Below, one piece after another: positions 46,715 to 55,787 of a stretch of DNA of 64,000 nt. The stretch covers positions 62,001 to 126,000 of the forward strand of contig CAWHUM010000026.1 of the NCBI GenBank assembly GCA_963832445.1, in the 5' to 3' direction. Every line of letters begins with the position of its first letter. Position 1 is the stretch's first letter. The notes beneath the pieces are model-generated. The model was not told the DNA's origin. It saw only the letters and a program-made list of their open reading frames with translations, and ran no database searches. The translations under genes and the position numbers were made by a program. The DNA comes from AWTP1-13 sp963832445. GTDB lineage: Bacteria; Pseudomonadota; Alphaproteobacteria; Rhizobiales; Hyphomicrobiaceae.

Positions 46715-47752
46715 ATGACGACCGCTGTGCGTCACGCCGCCAGCGTTCTGTTGGCGCTGGTGGTCGTGTTCTTCGGACTTGTTTTGCCGGCACGGGCCGA
46801 CCGCGGCGTGCTCGAGGCCGTACGCGCGCGCGGCCAGCTCTTGTGCGGCGTCGGCGATGGACCGAAGGGCTATTCCCACCTCAACGCGCAGGGGCAGTGG
46901 TCCGGCATCAGCGTCGACTTCTGCCGCGCATTGGCGGCAGCTGTCTTCGGCAGCAAGGATGCAGTCGGCTTCCGCCCGCTGGCGCTCGAGGAAGGGTTGG
47001 CGGCGCTGCAGGCGGGCGACATCGACGTGCTCTCGCGCAAGATCGCCATGACGTCCACCTCCGATACCTCGCTCGGCGTCCGCTTCCCGGGCATTCTGGT
47101 CTACGACGGTCAGGGCTTCATGGTGCGCAAGTCGCAGAACATTGCGAGCGCGCTCGAGTTCTCGGGCGCGCGCATCTGCGTGTCGGGCGACGCCACCGAC
47201 CAGCAAGGCATCGCCGACTATTTCGCCGACCTCAAGATGCCGGTCGAACTCGCCAAGTTCGAGAAGTGGTCGGACGCGGTCATGGCCTATGCCGACAGGA
47301 GCTGCATCGCGCTCTCGGCCGACCTGTCCACCTTGGCGCTCGCCCGCCAGGAGCTCGGCGACAGCAACGATCACGTCATCCTGCCGGAGATCGCGTCCAG
47401 ACGCCCGATCGGCCCCGCGGTCCGCCAGGGTGACGATGAATGGTTCTCGATCGTGCGCTGGAGCATCTATGCGCTGGTGGCGGCCGAGGAGCTCGGCATT
47501 TCCGCCGCCAACGTCGACACCGCCAAGAGCGCGGGCAGCAGCGAGGTGCGCCGCTTCCTGGGCGTCGACGTCGACCTCGGCAAGCGGCTCGGTCTCTCCG
47601 CCGACTGGACGCAGAAGATCGTGCGCCAGCTCGGCAACTACGGCGACCTGTTCGAGCGCCATTTCGGGCAGCGCTCGCCGCTCAAGCTCGAACGGCGCCT
47701 CAACAACCTCGCCACCAAGGGCGGCCTGCACTACGCGCCTTCGTTTCGCTGA
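46715..47752 (+). CDS. Family-3 amino-acid binding protein (AapJ-like)
   Basis: 345 residues with signal peptide (ASVLLALVVVFFGLVLPARA). Blocks: VLEAVRARGQLLCGVGDGPKGYS, GISVDFCRALAAAVFGS, LAALQAGDIDVLSRKIAMTSTSDTSLGVRF, ending in VRQLGNYGDLFERHFGQ. This is the general L-amino acid transport AapJ/BztA-type receptor. No permease gene follows; the next gene on the plus strand is 1.2 kb away. A 297-bp gap upstream holds no gene. Confidence 0.9.
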   Translation: MTTAVRHAASVLLALVVVFFGLVLPARADRGVLEAVRARGQLLCGVGDGPKGYSHLNAQGQWSGISVDFCRALAAAVFGSKDAVGFRPLALEEGLAALQAGDIDVLSRKIAMTSTSDTSLGVRFPGILVYDGQGFMVRKSQNIASALEFSGARICVSGDATDQQGIADYFADLKMPVELAKFEKWSDAVMAYADRSCIALSADLSTLALARQELGDSNDHVILPEIASRRPIGPAVRQGDDEWFSIVRWSIYALVAAEELGISAANVDTAKSAGSSEVRRFLGVDVDLGKRLGLSADWTQKIVRQLGNYGDLFERHFGQRSPLKLERRLNNLATKGGLHYAPSFR

Positions 47753-47785
47753 GCGCGCCTGCGTGGCTCGGCCGCCATTGTATGG

Positions 47786-48733
47786 CTAAGGTATCACCAC
47801 CTCGACGAACGCCGTGTCGCCGGTCTTGACGCTGAACTGGCGCCGGTACGCGCGCCCGGCATGCTTGGCGCTAACCACGTAGCCCCCAGGTGCCAGGAAG
47901 TGCGTCGGCAGCGCGCCGGAGCTTTCCCGCACTGCTTCGCCCTGGGCGGTAGTAAGGCTCCATTGCGTGTCGGCGATGGCGTCGCCGCCCGGGCGCGTGA
48001 CGAGCTTGAAGGTCACCTTGGCTGCGGCATGGGCGAGCGTCACCTCGGTCAGCTTGCCGGCTTCGACGGTCACGTCGGCGCGCGCCACCGCGTTGGCATC
48101 GCCATAGGTGCTGACGATGCTGTAGATCCCGGCATTGAGCCGCAGCACCACGCCTGCCTTGGCCGCGGTCACCACCTTGACGCGCTGCCCGTGCGTGTCG
48201 CGCTCGTCCGATTGCACTTCGAAGCTCACCGCTCTCTCGTTCGCCGGCTCACCTTTGGCGAGCAAGGGGATCACGCGCAGCCCGCCGGCGTTGAGCACGA
48301 AGCGCTCGACCGTGGCTTGCTCTGGAGCAACGACGATCTTGCGAGTGAGGTTGGCGCGGCCGAGCGCAACGTTCACCTGGTAGGTGCCGGGTTCCAGGCG
48401 CAGGATCGGATTGGCATCGCGGTGGGTGGAGAGCAGCACGTGCTTGCCGTCGGCGCCGGCCTTCTCGCGGAACACGCGCCACACGAGGCCCTGCTGGATG
48501 GGCTGACTTTCCTCCGTCAGGAAAGCGGCAAGGGACAGCTGTGCCGGCGCGCCGCCGCCTTTGGGCGCGCCCGGGGTGCGCGGAACGACGGTGGTGTTGG
48601 CGGGCGGTTGCTGGCTACCGGGGGCAGGCGTCTCGACCTGCCAGCCGGACTGGGTTTGCGCGCGGGCAGGCAGCAGCGCGGCGCTCAGCGCGAGCCCCAC
48701 GACCACCCACAGCGGCGACAAGTTGCGCGCCAT
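47786..48733 (-). CDS. Secreted repeat-domain protein (PEGA/carboxypeptidase-like fold)
   Basis: 315 residues from MARNLSPLWVVVGLAL (ATG ending 48733). Signal peptide, a Pro/Gln-rich linker (QTQSGWQVETPAPGSQQPP), then four beta-sandwich-like repeats with recurring turns: LRLEPGTYQVNVALG, LRLNAGIYSIVSTYGD, LAPGGYVVSAKHAGRAYRRQFSVKTGDTAFVEVVIP. The same ending pattern (RYIVRAETRDKRYERRVELRAGE) closes the large von Willebrand-type protein at 51169. No catalytic residues; likely a surface or periplasmic structural or adhesion protein. Confidence 0.7.
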   Translation of the reverse strand: MARNLSPLWVVVGLALSAALLPARAQTQSGWQVETPAPGSQQPPANTTVVPRTPGAPKGGGAPAQLSLAAFLTEESQPIQQGLVWRVFREKAGADGKHVLLSTHRDANPILRLEPGTYQVNVALGRANLTRKIVVAPEQATVERFVLNAGGLRVIPLLAKGEPANERAVSFEVQSDERDTHGQRVKVVTAAKAGVVLRLNAGIYSIVSTYGDANAVARADVTVEAGKLTEVTLAHAAAKVTFKLVTRPGGDAIADTQWSLTTAQGEAVRESSGALPTHFLAPGGYVVSAKHAGRAYRRQFSVKTGDTAFVEVVIP

Positions 48734-48967
48734 CCCCCTGTCCCCGTCCAACTCCGTCAGCGATTGAGAGACTCGACCCTTGCGAGGCTCGACAATCACG
48801 AGAGCAAAATCAAGGCATGCACGCTGGAACCCGCAGGGCGAGGCCGCAAAGCCTTGGGCTGCTTGCTCACGCTGGGCCAAGCGTACGCCCAAGCACGGAA
48901 CGTACGACGGTAGGCTCCGCGGGCGCAATGGTGCCAAGAAAGGCCTCGTGCGTAGAATGATGTCGTA

Positions 48968-49603
48968 ATGTTCCAGCGGACAGTCTCTGCGAGGGCTTCT
49001 TGCGTGAGCGAACGTGATTGGCTTCCTGCGCCGGTGCACGCTGCCGGGATCGAGCGCGCCCTCCGGGCGGGCCAGTCGCTGTTCCGGCAGGGCACCCGCA
49101 CAGTGGGCCTATACGAAGTCGTCCGCGGAAGGGTGCGGCTGGCGCGAGTCGATCGTTCCGGCCGGGAGGTCATCCTCCACTTCGCGTCTGCCGGCGAGAC
49201 CATCGCTGAAGCCTCGTTGTTCTCGCCAACCTATCACTGCGATGCGGCCGCCGTCTCCGACGCCGTCGTCCGGCTGTATCCCAAGGCCCTCATGCTGGCC
49301 GAGTTCCAGGGCAATCCGAAAGCGGCAAGAGCGTTCATGGCGATGCTCGCTCGACAGGTCATGAGCCTGCGAACCCGGCTCGAGCAGCGCAACATCCACT
49401 CCGCCCGCGAGCGCATCCGCCACTATCTCAGCGTCAATCTCGGCCACGACGGACGCAGCGTGCAGCTGCCAGGTACGCTCAAGGACCTCGCCGCCGATCT
49501 TGGCCTTACGCACGAGGCCGTCTATCGCACGCTGTCTCAGATGCAGAAGGACGGCGAAGTCGAGCGGCTCAAGGGCAAGATCCGCGTGTTGAAGTCTGTA
49601 TGA
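48968..49603 (+). CDS. Crp/Fnr-family regulator
   Basis: 211 residues. Cyclic-nucleotide-binding fold: IERALRAGQSLFRQGTRTVGLYEVVRGRVRLARVDRSGREVILHFASAGE. The winged helix follows with recognition helix DLAADLGLTHEAVYRTLSQMQKDGEV. Only scattered cysteine is present (CVSERD, CDAAA), so an FNR-type iron-sulphur cluster is unlikely. Start ATG 48968, or GTG 49001 which gives the usual family beginning. Stands 88 bp before the Met/His-rich gene and probably regulates it. Confidence 0.88.
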   Translation: MFQRTVSARASCVSERDWLPAPVHAAGIERALRAGQSLFRQGTRTVGLYEVVRGRVRLARVDRSGREVILHFASAGETIAEASLFSPTYHCDAAAVSDAVVRLYPKALMLAEFQGNPKAARAFMAMLARQVMSLRTRLEQRNIHSARERIRHYLSVNLGHDGRSVQLPGTLKDLAADLGLTHEAVYRTLSQMQKDGEVERLKGKIRVLKSV

Positions 49604-49690
49604 TCCCAATCATAGGTGTGGTGCGCTGGGGAGCGTAGCCTTTGCTCGAAGGGCGCGAGATGTCGCGAACAGAACAGAGGAGCATCCTCC

Positions 49691-50335
49691 ATGCAAAAGC
49701 GCACCAAGCTGATCATCACGACGGGCTTGCTGGCCCTGGCAGCAAGCCTCGGCACGCTTGCATACAGCGCATCCCCGCACGAAGGCAGGGGATTTGGCCC
49801 CATGCACGGAATGCGGCACGGCCCCATGGGCATGGGCCACGGCATGATGAGTGGGGGGCCGAATTCCGCAACCACCGCAGAAATGGACGACATTCATGAA
49901 TTGCTCGACAACCATGATCGCATCACACGCAAGGTAGTGAACCTGCCGGACGGCATACGGACGGTGACGGAATCGGATGACCCTCGAATGGCCCGGATTA
50001 TCAAGGAGCACGTTGCGAGCATGGGAGAGCGCGTAAGTGCCGGGAAAGACCCTGGTCTGCCGATCGAAAGTCCGGCCCTGCGGGCGATCTTCAAGGACAA
50101 GGACAAGATCAAAACGACGCACGAGGCGACTGACAAAGGGATCATCGTCATCCAAACGTCGAGCGACCCCGAGACCGTCGCCGTGCTCCAGAAGCATGCC
50201 GCAGAAGTGAGCGATCTCGTGCGTGGTGGCATGCGGGCCCTGCACTCTGCCATGATGAGGAACGGCCCGATGCACCGTGGCGGTATGCACGGCGGGATGA
50301 TGCGAGGCATGCACGATGGCCGCGCGGAAAGATGA
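49691..50335 (+). CDS. Met/His-rich periplasmic protein
   Basis: 214 residues with AGAGGAGC ribosome-binding site and a signal peptide (LIITTGLLALAASLGTLAYS). The mature N-terminus is GFGPMHGMRHGPMGMGHGMM and the C-terminus MHRGGMHGGMMRGMHDGR: Met and His repeats that bind copper or silver. The middle (DDIHELLDNHDRITRKVVNLPDGIRTVTESDDPRMARIIKEHV, ending GIIVIQTSSDPETVAVLQKHAAEV) is a helical domain with spaced His residues, also found in other proteobacterial metal proteins. Likely a copper-binding periplasmic protein, probably regulated by the Crp/Fnr gene. Confidence 0.78.
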   Translation: MQKRTKLIITTGLLALAASLGTLAYSASPHEGRGFGPMHGMRHGPMGMGHGMMSGGPNSATTAEMDDIHELLDNHDRITRKVVNLPDGIRTVTESDDPRMARIIKEHVASMGERVSAGKDPGLPIESPALRAIFKDKDKIKTTHEATDKGIIVIQTSSDPETVAVLQKHAAEVSDLVRGGMRALHSAMMRNGPMHRGGMHGGMMRGMHDGRAER

Positions 50336-50351
50336 TTGCCGGGGAGTTGCC

Positions 50352-51131
50352 ATGACGATGCGCGCACGTTCATGCCTCTTCGGCGCGGCCTCGTGCGCCA
50401 TCGTACTTGCTGGGGTGGCGTCCGCGCAGCATGCGAAGCCTGGCGGCCCACCCGCACCAAATGTGCCGGCTCCCTTCAGCATCGAGACTTTCGGCGTATT
50501 CCGTGACTTGATTCTGCGCGGCGATTTCGGTGCCAAGGCCGTGCTGGGGGAGGTCATGTCCCGCTCCCCGTCGACCGGCGTCGGCGCCGTGTCGGGCGCG
50601 CGGGGTGAGATTACCATCGCCGATGGCAAGCTGATCGTCAGCTACGGCAAATCGGACGCGCGGCCCGCACCGCACGCAGAGACCGCGGCCCTTCTTGCAA
50701 CCGGGAGAGTCAAGGAGTGGCAGACCATCGAATTGGTGTCCGATGTGGCTCCGGCAGCGCTGGAAGCGTTTCTTGCGCAAACCGCGAAGGCCCGCGGCCT
50801 CGATCCGGACAAGTCATTTCCTTTCCAGTTGCGCGGAGCCTTCGGGCCTTACGTCATGCACGTCAATGCAGCGCCGACAGGTGGCCCTTACGGGATGGGC
50901 CTGCCCATGGCGATCACGGTTGAGAGCAAAGGCGACAACATCGCCGGCAGCGTCGCCGGCCTTTACGTGTCCCTCTCTCTAGTCGGGATAGCCACCCACG
51001 GCGGCGAGCGTACGCATGCCCACTGGATATCTGCGGATGGCGCATCGACCGCCCATCTCGACGTCTGGGGAGTCAAGGCCGGAACGACCTTGCTCCTTCC
51101 AAAGCCTGAACAATCTACAACGCTCCGGTGA
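50352..51131 (+). CDS. Exported acetolactate decarboxylase-like protein
   Basis: 259 residues, ATG 50352 after GGGGAGTTGCC. Signal peptide (LFGAASCAIVLAGVASAQ). The body matches the AlsD/BudA layout: FGVFRDLILRGDFGAKAVLGEVMSRSPSTGVGAVSGARGEITIADGKLIVSYG, and near the end HGGERTHAHWISADGASTAHLDVWG with the zinc-ligand HxH pattern (THAHW) and a further His. True AlsD enzymes are cytoplasmic; export is unusual. It may use the zinc-like fold for another substrate or metal. It directly follows the Met/His-rich gene, 16 bp apart, in one operon. Confidence 0.75.
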   Translation: MTMRARSCLFGAASCAIVLAGVASAQHAKPGGPPAPNVPAPFSIETFGVFRDLILRGDFGAKAVLGEVMSRSPSTGVGAVSGARGEITIADGKLIVSYGKSDARPAPHAETAALLATGRVKEWQTIELVSDVAPAALEAFLAQTAKARGLDPDKSFPFQLRGAFGPYVMHVNAAPTGGPYGMGLPMAITVESKGDNIAGSVAGLYVSLSLVGIATHGGERTHAHWISADGASTAHLDVWGVKAGTTLLLPKPEQSTTLR

Positions 51132-51168
51132 ATTTGTTCTGATCCACCAATTCTTGCGGACGCAGAAC

Positions 51169-53116
51169 CTACTCCGCCGCGATCTCCAGAATCTTCACCT
51201 CTCCGGCGCGCAGTTCGACCCTGCGCTCGTAGCGCTTGTCGCGGGTTTCCGCCCGCACGATGTAGCGGCCCGCCTGCAGGCTGGCGGTCGGCGCGGCCTG
51301 CCCATCCATCCACACGCCCTTGCCCGTCTCATCGAGGACCTCCCACCAGGTCTCCGCGGTGCCGGCACCGGTAAGCCGCAACCGCAGCGCGGCGACCGGC
51401 GGCTCGAGCACCAGTTGCGAGGTTTGACCCGCCTTGACCTCGACCTCGCGCGTGCTCTGCGCATTCATCAAGCCGTACCGGCCCTCGACCCGATAGCGGC
51501 CGCTCGGCAGCAGCAGCGACGGCGCAGGCAGGCTGGTGGTCACCGCCTCCTGCGCGACGCCGTCGAGGCGCACGATCGTGTAGGAGACGACCTCGGCGCC
51601 CGGCGTCGCAGGCAGGCCCGTCCTGGTGGCCAGCGCAAGCCTGCCGGCCGCCATGTTCAGTGCGAGCCGCCGCAGGTCGCCGGGGCCGATCGCCAGGCGC
51701 TCGCGCGCTTCCACCGTCCCCTGCTTGGCGACAACGTAGTACGACCCGGGTGGCACCACGAAGCTTGCCTGCTGCGCGGCCGAGCGTGCCAGCTCGCGCC
51801 GGCCCTGCGGCGCGTCGGGATCGTCCTCGACCACGCTCAGGATCGCCGTCTCCAGTGTGGCGCCGGGCTCGCGCCCCGTGGTCGAGAGCTGCAGGCGGGC
51901 GACGTTGAGCGGGATATCCACCTCCACCTGGCGCCCGGCGTTGATGGTCACGACCTGCTCGGCGCGCACGAGGCCGATCTCGACGCGGGCCACATAGCGG
52001 CCCGCCGGCAGCAGCGTGCTCGATTTCGCCGGTCTTGGACGCATGCAGGAGCGCGCCATTGCCGTCGCTGACGGTGACGACTGCGTCGGAGATGACGGTT
52101 GCGGTCTTCGCCGCCAAAGCTCGCATCCGCACGTTGCCGGCATTGAGAACCACGTCGACAGCGATCGGTCGGTTGCCGCGAACCTCCACCGTCTGCTTCG
52201 CAGCCACTATGCCCTCGCGCGCTTCCACGATGTAGCGGCCGGGCGCGACGGCACGACCGGATTGGGCGCGCGCATGTCGAACAAGGTCACATCGGGCCGC
52301 TCCTCCGCAGCGACGGTCCAGTTCAGCGGCACTGTCAGCAGCGCGGTGTTGGGGGCCGCCAGCGCGCGCAGATGCAGTGCTGCCGGGCCCGTCGCCGGGA
52401 TCGGCTCGGGTGCCACGAGGGCCGCGGCGTGCCGGCAGGCGCCGATCGAGCGGCTGCGCTAGGCTCGCCGCCTGCGCTGCACCTGCCGAGCGCAGCGCCT
52501 CCTCCACGTAAGCGGAAATCTGCTCGGGGTTGAGCGCGTTGAAGTGACGCCCGCCGGTCTGTTGCGGCAGGCAGGCCATCTTGCCGAGGTCTGCGGCCTT
52601 CGTGCCGAGGCCCACGACATGGACAGTGATGCCGGTAGCCCGCAGCTCACTCGCCACCGTGCACAGGTCCGCCTGGCAGTTGTCGGCGTCGTCGTGGATG
52701 AGCACGATGCTGCGCACGCTGCCGTCCCTGGGCAGCGCCTTGGCGGCCTCCCGCAACGCCAGCGACAGTGGGCCCGTGCCACGTGGCGTCAATGGCTCCA
52801 GCGCGGGCATAAGGCGATCGACGTCGAGCGGCTCGGGCTGGCGCAACACCTCCACGTCGTTGCACTCGTTGCGGCGGTGACCGAAGCTGGCGAGCCCGAC
52901 GCGCGTCTGCGGCCCGATCTTGCGCAGTCCCGCCCGCAACGCGTCGCGCGCCGTCAGATACTTGGGCTGCTTGGCGCCCTCGAGCGGCCCCCACATGGAG
53001 CGCGAGTGATCGAGGATGACGATGACGGCGGGCTCGGCCGCGGTGGCGACGCCGACGCTGGCCCAGGCCGCCGCGGCGACCAGCGCCGCGCCCAGACAGC
53101 GATAGAAGCTGCGCAT
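51169..53116 (-). CDS. Exported von Willebrand A-domain protein with C-terminal beta repeats, frameshifted
   Basis: About 645 residues after correction of three breaks (near 52450, 52250, 52020). Signal peptide, then a vWA domain with MIDAS variant DHSRSMW, TRVGLASFGHRRNEC, and LIHDDADNCQADLCT, ending LALREAAKALPRDG. After a Pro-rich linker come four or five beta repeats (PGRYIVEAREG, PAGRYVARVEIG, PPGSYYVVAKQG, PSGRYRVEGRYG, QAGRYIVRAET), related to the secreted protein at 47786. Likely an extracellular or periplasmic scaffold that binds another protein through its vWA domain. Confidence 0.78.
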
Positions 53117-53209
53117 CGGCCGACCTCGTTGGACGGGGTACACTAGCTCCCATTGTACTCGCGCGGAACATGGTTTAGCGAGGACCGAGATGAGAGGCGG
53201 CCCCGCACC

Positions 53210-53785
53210 ATGCACAACGAAGCACTCGACCTCTTGCTGAACCGCCGATCGGTCAAGCCGGCGATGCTGGGCGTGCCCGGGCCGACGCCCGAGCAGCTCA
53301 CGGCCATCCTCACGGCGGCGGCGCGGGTGCCGGATCACAAGAAGCTGGTGCCGTGGCGCTTCATCGTCTTCGAGGGCGAGGCGCGGACGGCTTTCGGCCG
53401 CGTGCTCGGCAAGGCCTGTCAGGCCGAGGAGAAGGAGCCTCCCTCCGAGAGCAGGCTCGAGTTCGAGCGCGCCCGGCTGCTGCGGGCCCCCACGGTCGTG
53501 GCCGTCATCTCGCGCGTGACGCCTCAGGCGGCGGCGCCGGAGTGGGAGCAGGTGCTCTCCTGCGGCGCGGCCTGCCAGAACTTGTGTCTGGCGGCCAATG
53601 CCATGGGCTTCGGCACCTGCTGGATCACCGAATGGTATGCTTACAGCGCCGCCGTACGCGACGCCCTGCATCTTGGCCCCAACGAGAAAATCGCCGGTTT
53701 CGTGTATATCGGCACGGCCAGGGAGCGTCAGACCGATCGCGAGCGGCCGGACCTTGGCACCATCACCAGCCGCTGGAACGGCTAG
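53210..53785 (+). CDS. Nitroreductase-family flavoprotein
   Basis: 191 residues, ATG 53210. Blocks: LNRRSVKPAMLGVPGPTPEQL (phosphate-binding RRS), VPDHKKLVPWRFIVF, CGAACQNLCLAANAMGFGTCW, EKIAGFVYIGT. FMN-dependent reductase of the compact YdjA-like group, size as expected. Possible quinone, nitro or enone reduction. A flavin reductase gene follows 39 bp later in the same direction, so they may be one operon. Confidence 0.9.
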   Translation: MHNEALDLLLNRRSVKPAMLGVPGPTPEQLTAILTAAARVPDHKKLVPWRFIVFEGEARTAFGRVLGKACQAEEKEPPSESRLEFERARLLRAPTVVAVISRVTPQAAAPEWEQVLSCGAACQNLCLAANAMGFGTCWITEWYAYSAAVRDALHLGPNEKIAGFVYIGTARERQTDRERPDLGTITSRWNG

Positions 53786-53824
53786 ACCTATCGACGCGGG
53801 CAGAGAGCAGGCAGGAGATCACCG

Positions 53825-54475
53825 GTGTTCTACGAGACTGCAGGCGGCAAGCACGGGCTCAAGCACGATCCATTCAAGGCGCTGGTGGTGCCGCGGCCGA
53901 TCGGCTGGATCTCCACCGTTTCCAAGGCCGGCATCTGCAACATCGCCCCCTACAGCTTCTTCAACGCCGTGGGCGAGCGGCCGACCTATGTGATGTTCAG
54001 CTCCGCCGGCCCCAAGGACTCGCTTCTCAACATCGAGGAGACGGGAGAGTTCGTGTGCTCGCTCGCGACCTGGGACCTGCGCTACAACATGAATATGACC
54101 GCGGCCGCGGTGCCGCGCGGGGTCGACGAATTTCCGATCGGCGATCTCACTGCCGCGGCGAGCCACCTCGTCAAGCCGCCGCGCGTCAAGGAGAGCCCCG
54201 CCGCCTTCGAGTGCGTGCACTGGCAGACCATCGAGCTGCCGCCCGCCGAGCCCGGCGGCAAGTCGACCTACTCGGTGGTGTTCGGCAAGGTGGTCGGCGT
54301 GTACGTTGACGACCGCTTCATCAAGGACGGCCTGGTCGACACCGGCGCCATGCGCCCCGTCGCGCGCCTCGGCTACATGGACTACGCGGTGGTGACGCCG
54401 GAGACCGTGTTCTCTATCAACCGCCCGACGCCGGAAGAGGCGATGGCAAAGCTCGCGCTCAAAGCCGCGGAGTGA
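53825..54475 (+). CDS. DIM6/NTAB-type flavin reductase
   Basis: 216 residues, GTG 53825 after GCAGGAGATCACCG. FMN-binding fold: FKALVVPRPIGWISTVSKAGICNIAPYSFFNAVGERPTYVMFSSAG, then ETGEFVCSLATWDLRYNMN, with the SRY-equivalent region EFPIGDL. This family supplies reduced flavin to two-component oxygenases such as HpaB. Neither hydroxylase has an adjacent reductase, so this is the best candidate donor in the window, although 38-44 kb away. Confidence 0.88.
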   Translation: MFYETAGGKHGLKHDPFKALVVPRPIGWISTVSKAGICNIAPYSFFNAVGERPTYVMFSSAGPKDSLLNIEETGEFVCSLATWDLRYNMNMTAAAVPRGVDEFPIGDLTAAASHLVKPPRVKESPAAFECVHWQTIELPPAEPGGKSTYSVVFGKVVGVYVDDRFIKDGLVDTGAMRPVARLGYMDYAVVTPETVFSINRPTPEEAMAKLALKAAE

Positions 54476-54583
54476 CGTCGCGAGCAGAGGCCGGCTCGCA
54501 GTCGGCTCCGCCGTGAAACCGCCCTGCTGCCGGCTATGGTGATCCCTGCCTTCCACCCGGTGCGGGAGGACGGAGAGGGAACG

Positions 54584-54994
54584 GTGAGCAGCTTCGAGGC
54601 TGACGACAAGATCCAGCAGATCGCCGAGGCCTACAGCCTCGACATGGTCGACTATGCCCAGCAGCATTTCGGGGTCAGGCTCGACTGGTCGGAGAGGAGC
54701 ATCGAGCGGCTGGAGCGCATCGCTGCGACCCTGCACGAGCAGTATATGAAGGACCGGCCCAGCGCCGAGCAGATCGAGCCGTTCTTCAAGATGCTGGGGA
54801 GCTATATGGGCGAGGTGTTCCGCAAGAACCACGGCGCCGAGTGGGGCTGGGTCAGCTTGCAAGGCAACCGCTTTCCCGGGATGCAGCGTGCGCCGAGCAC
54901 CCTATTCTGGCCGTGGGGGCGGGCCCAGAACCGTGTCGTCAACGGCGCGGAAGACAATCTGCTGCACTACTATCAGCACCTTCTTCATCCTTGA
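54584..54994 (+). CDS. Hypothetical protein of 136 residues
   Basis: GTG 54584 is chosen because GGAGAGGGAACG precedes it; ATG 54536 is an alternative without a clear site. A helical start (FEADDKIQQIAEAYSLDMVDYAQQHFGVRLDWSERSIERLERIAATLHEQYM) leads to a Gly/Trp-rich end (GAEWGWVSLQGNRFPGMQ, FWPWGRAQNRVVNGAEDNLLHYYQHLL). It resembles DUF3806-type cytoplasmic proteins in outline but I do not recognise it firmly. No membrane segment. Confidence 0.65.
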   Translation: MSSFEADDKIQQIAEAYSLDMVDYAQQHFGVRLDWSERSIERLERIAATLHEQYMKDRPSAEQIEPFFKMLGSYMGEVFRKNHGAEWGWVSLQGNRFPGMQRAPSTLFWPWGRAQNRVVNGAEDNLLHYYQHLLHP

Positions 54995-55080
54995 GAGGCT
55001 GGGCTCAGGCGATGGCCACAGGTACGGCCATTGCCAGTGTTCGTTGCCGCTTTTGACTTTGAGCTACGCCGTTGCCTGCA

Positions 55081-55158
55081 CACCTATGGTGACCCGATGG
55101 TGGACAAGGGGCACTTGGCGCGCGCCGAGCACATTTTCGCTCCCGCCAACCTGGTCGG
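55081..55158 (+). pseudogene. C-terminal relic of a CitE-type lyase
   Basis: Reading from 55081 gives TYGDPMVDKGHLARAEHIFA, which parallels the end of the CitE protein encoded at 56884 (TYRGQMVDKAHVARAERILA). Nothing upstream or downstream belongs to the enzyme, so this is an orphan fragment of about 26 codons in the 324-bp gap 54995-55318. It lies on the plus strand, opposite to the intact gene, and suggests an old duplication or rearrangement near the IS element. Confidence 0.6.
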
Positions 55159-55318
55159 CCGTTGCGGGTCGCGAAGCGGCACATTAAGAGCGCGAGCTTG
55201 AGCGCAGCGTCCGCCGGTGCGCTCGGACGAATTGACGCGTCGTCCGCGCTCTTCAATTTTTGGCCGCATTCGGCGGCACAACCCGTTGTCACTTCCAACG
55301 AAACGGGGATTACCAAAG

Positions 55319-55787
55319 ATGAAGCTGAAGATTCTTGCCGCGGCGGCGGTAGCCCTCGCGTTGCCTGCCGCGATGACGCCGGCTGCTGCGCGCCCCTCCT
55401 ACGACAACGTCAATGGACGTTTGGCTTGGTCGAGACTCCGACGACGAGGGCACCTACAGGGGTAGTCACGGACGCCGCCACCGCGCAGCGTATACTGGCG
55501 GTAGCTCCTACTCCTATTCCGCGGTCGGGGCGCGGCCACGGGCGTGGTGCGGCTGGTGGATGCGCACTCAGCGCGGCGGCGGCCCCGAGCTGAACCTGGC
55601 CTGGAACTGGAGCCGCTGGGGCAGGCAGACGTCGCCGCAGGTCGGCGCCGTTGTGGTCTGGCGCCATCACGTGGGCGAGATCGTCGGCCGCGCGTCCAAC
55701 GGCATGTGGATCGTGCGCTCGGGCAATGATGGCGGCGCCGTGCGCACGCGAGTGCGCTCCGTCGCCGGCGCGGTGTTCCGCATCTAG
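55319..55787 (+). CDS. Small secreted CHAP-like protein, frameshifted
   Basis: About 155 residues. Signal peptide MKLKILAAAAVALALPAAMT followed by a short acidic or Arg-rich linker, then a domain with ARPRAWCGWWMRTQ (Cys), LNLAWNWSRWG, VGAVVVWRHHVGEIVGRASNGMWIVRSGNDGGAVRTRVRSVAGAVFRI (His). The Cys-His pair with this spacing is that of secreted CHAP/NlpC-like amidases found in rhizobia. A single break near 55425 splits it. The stop TAG includes the first base of the inserted IS; the base after the right IS end would restore the same stop, so insertion left the protein intact. Confidence 0.72.
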
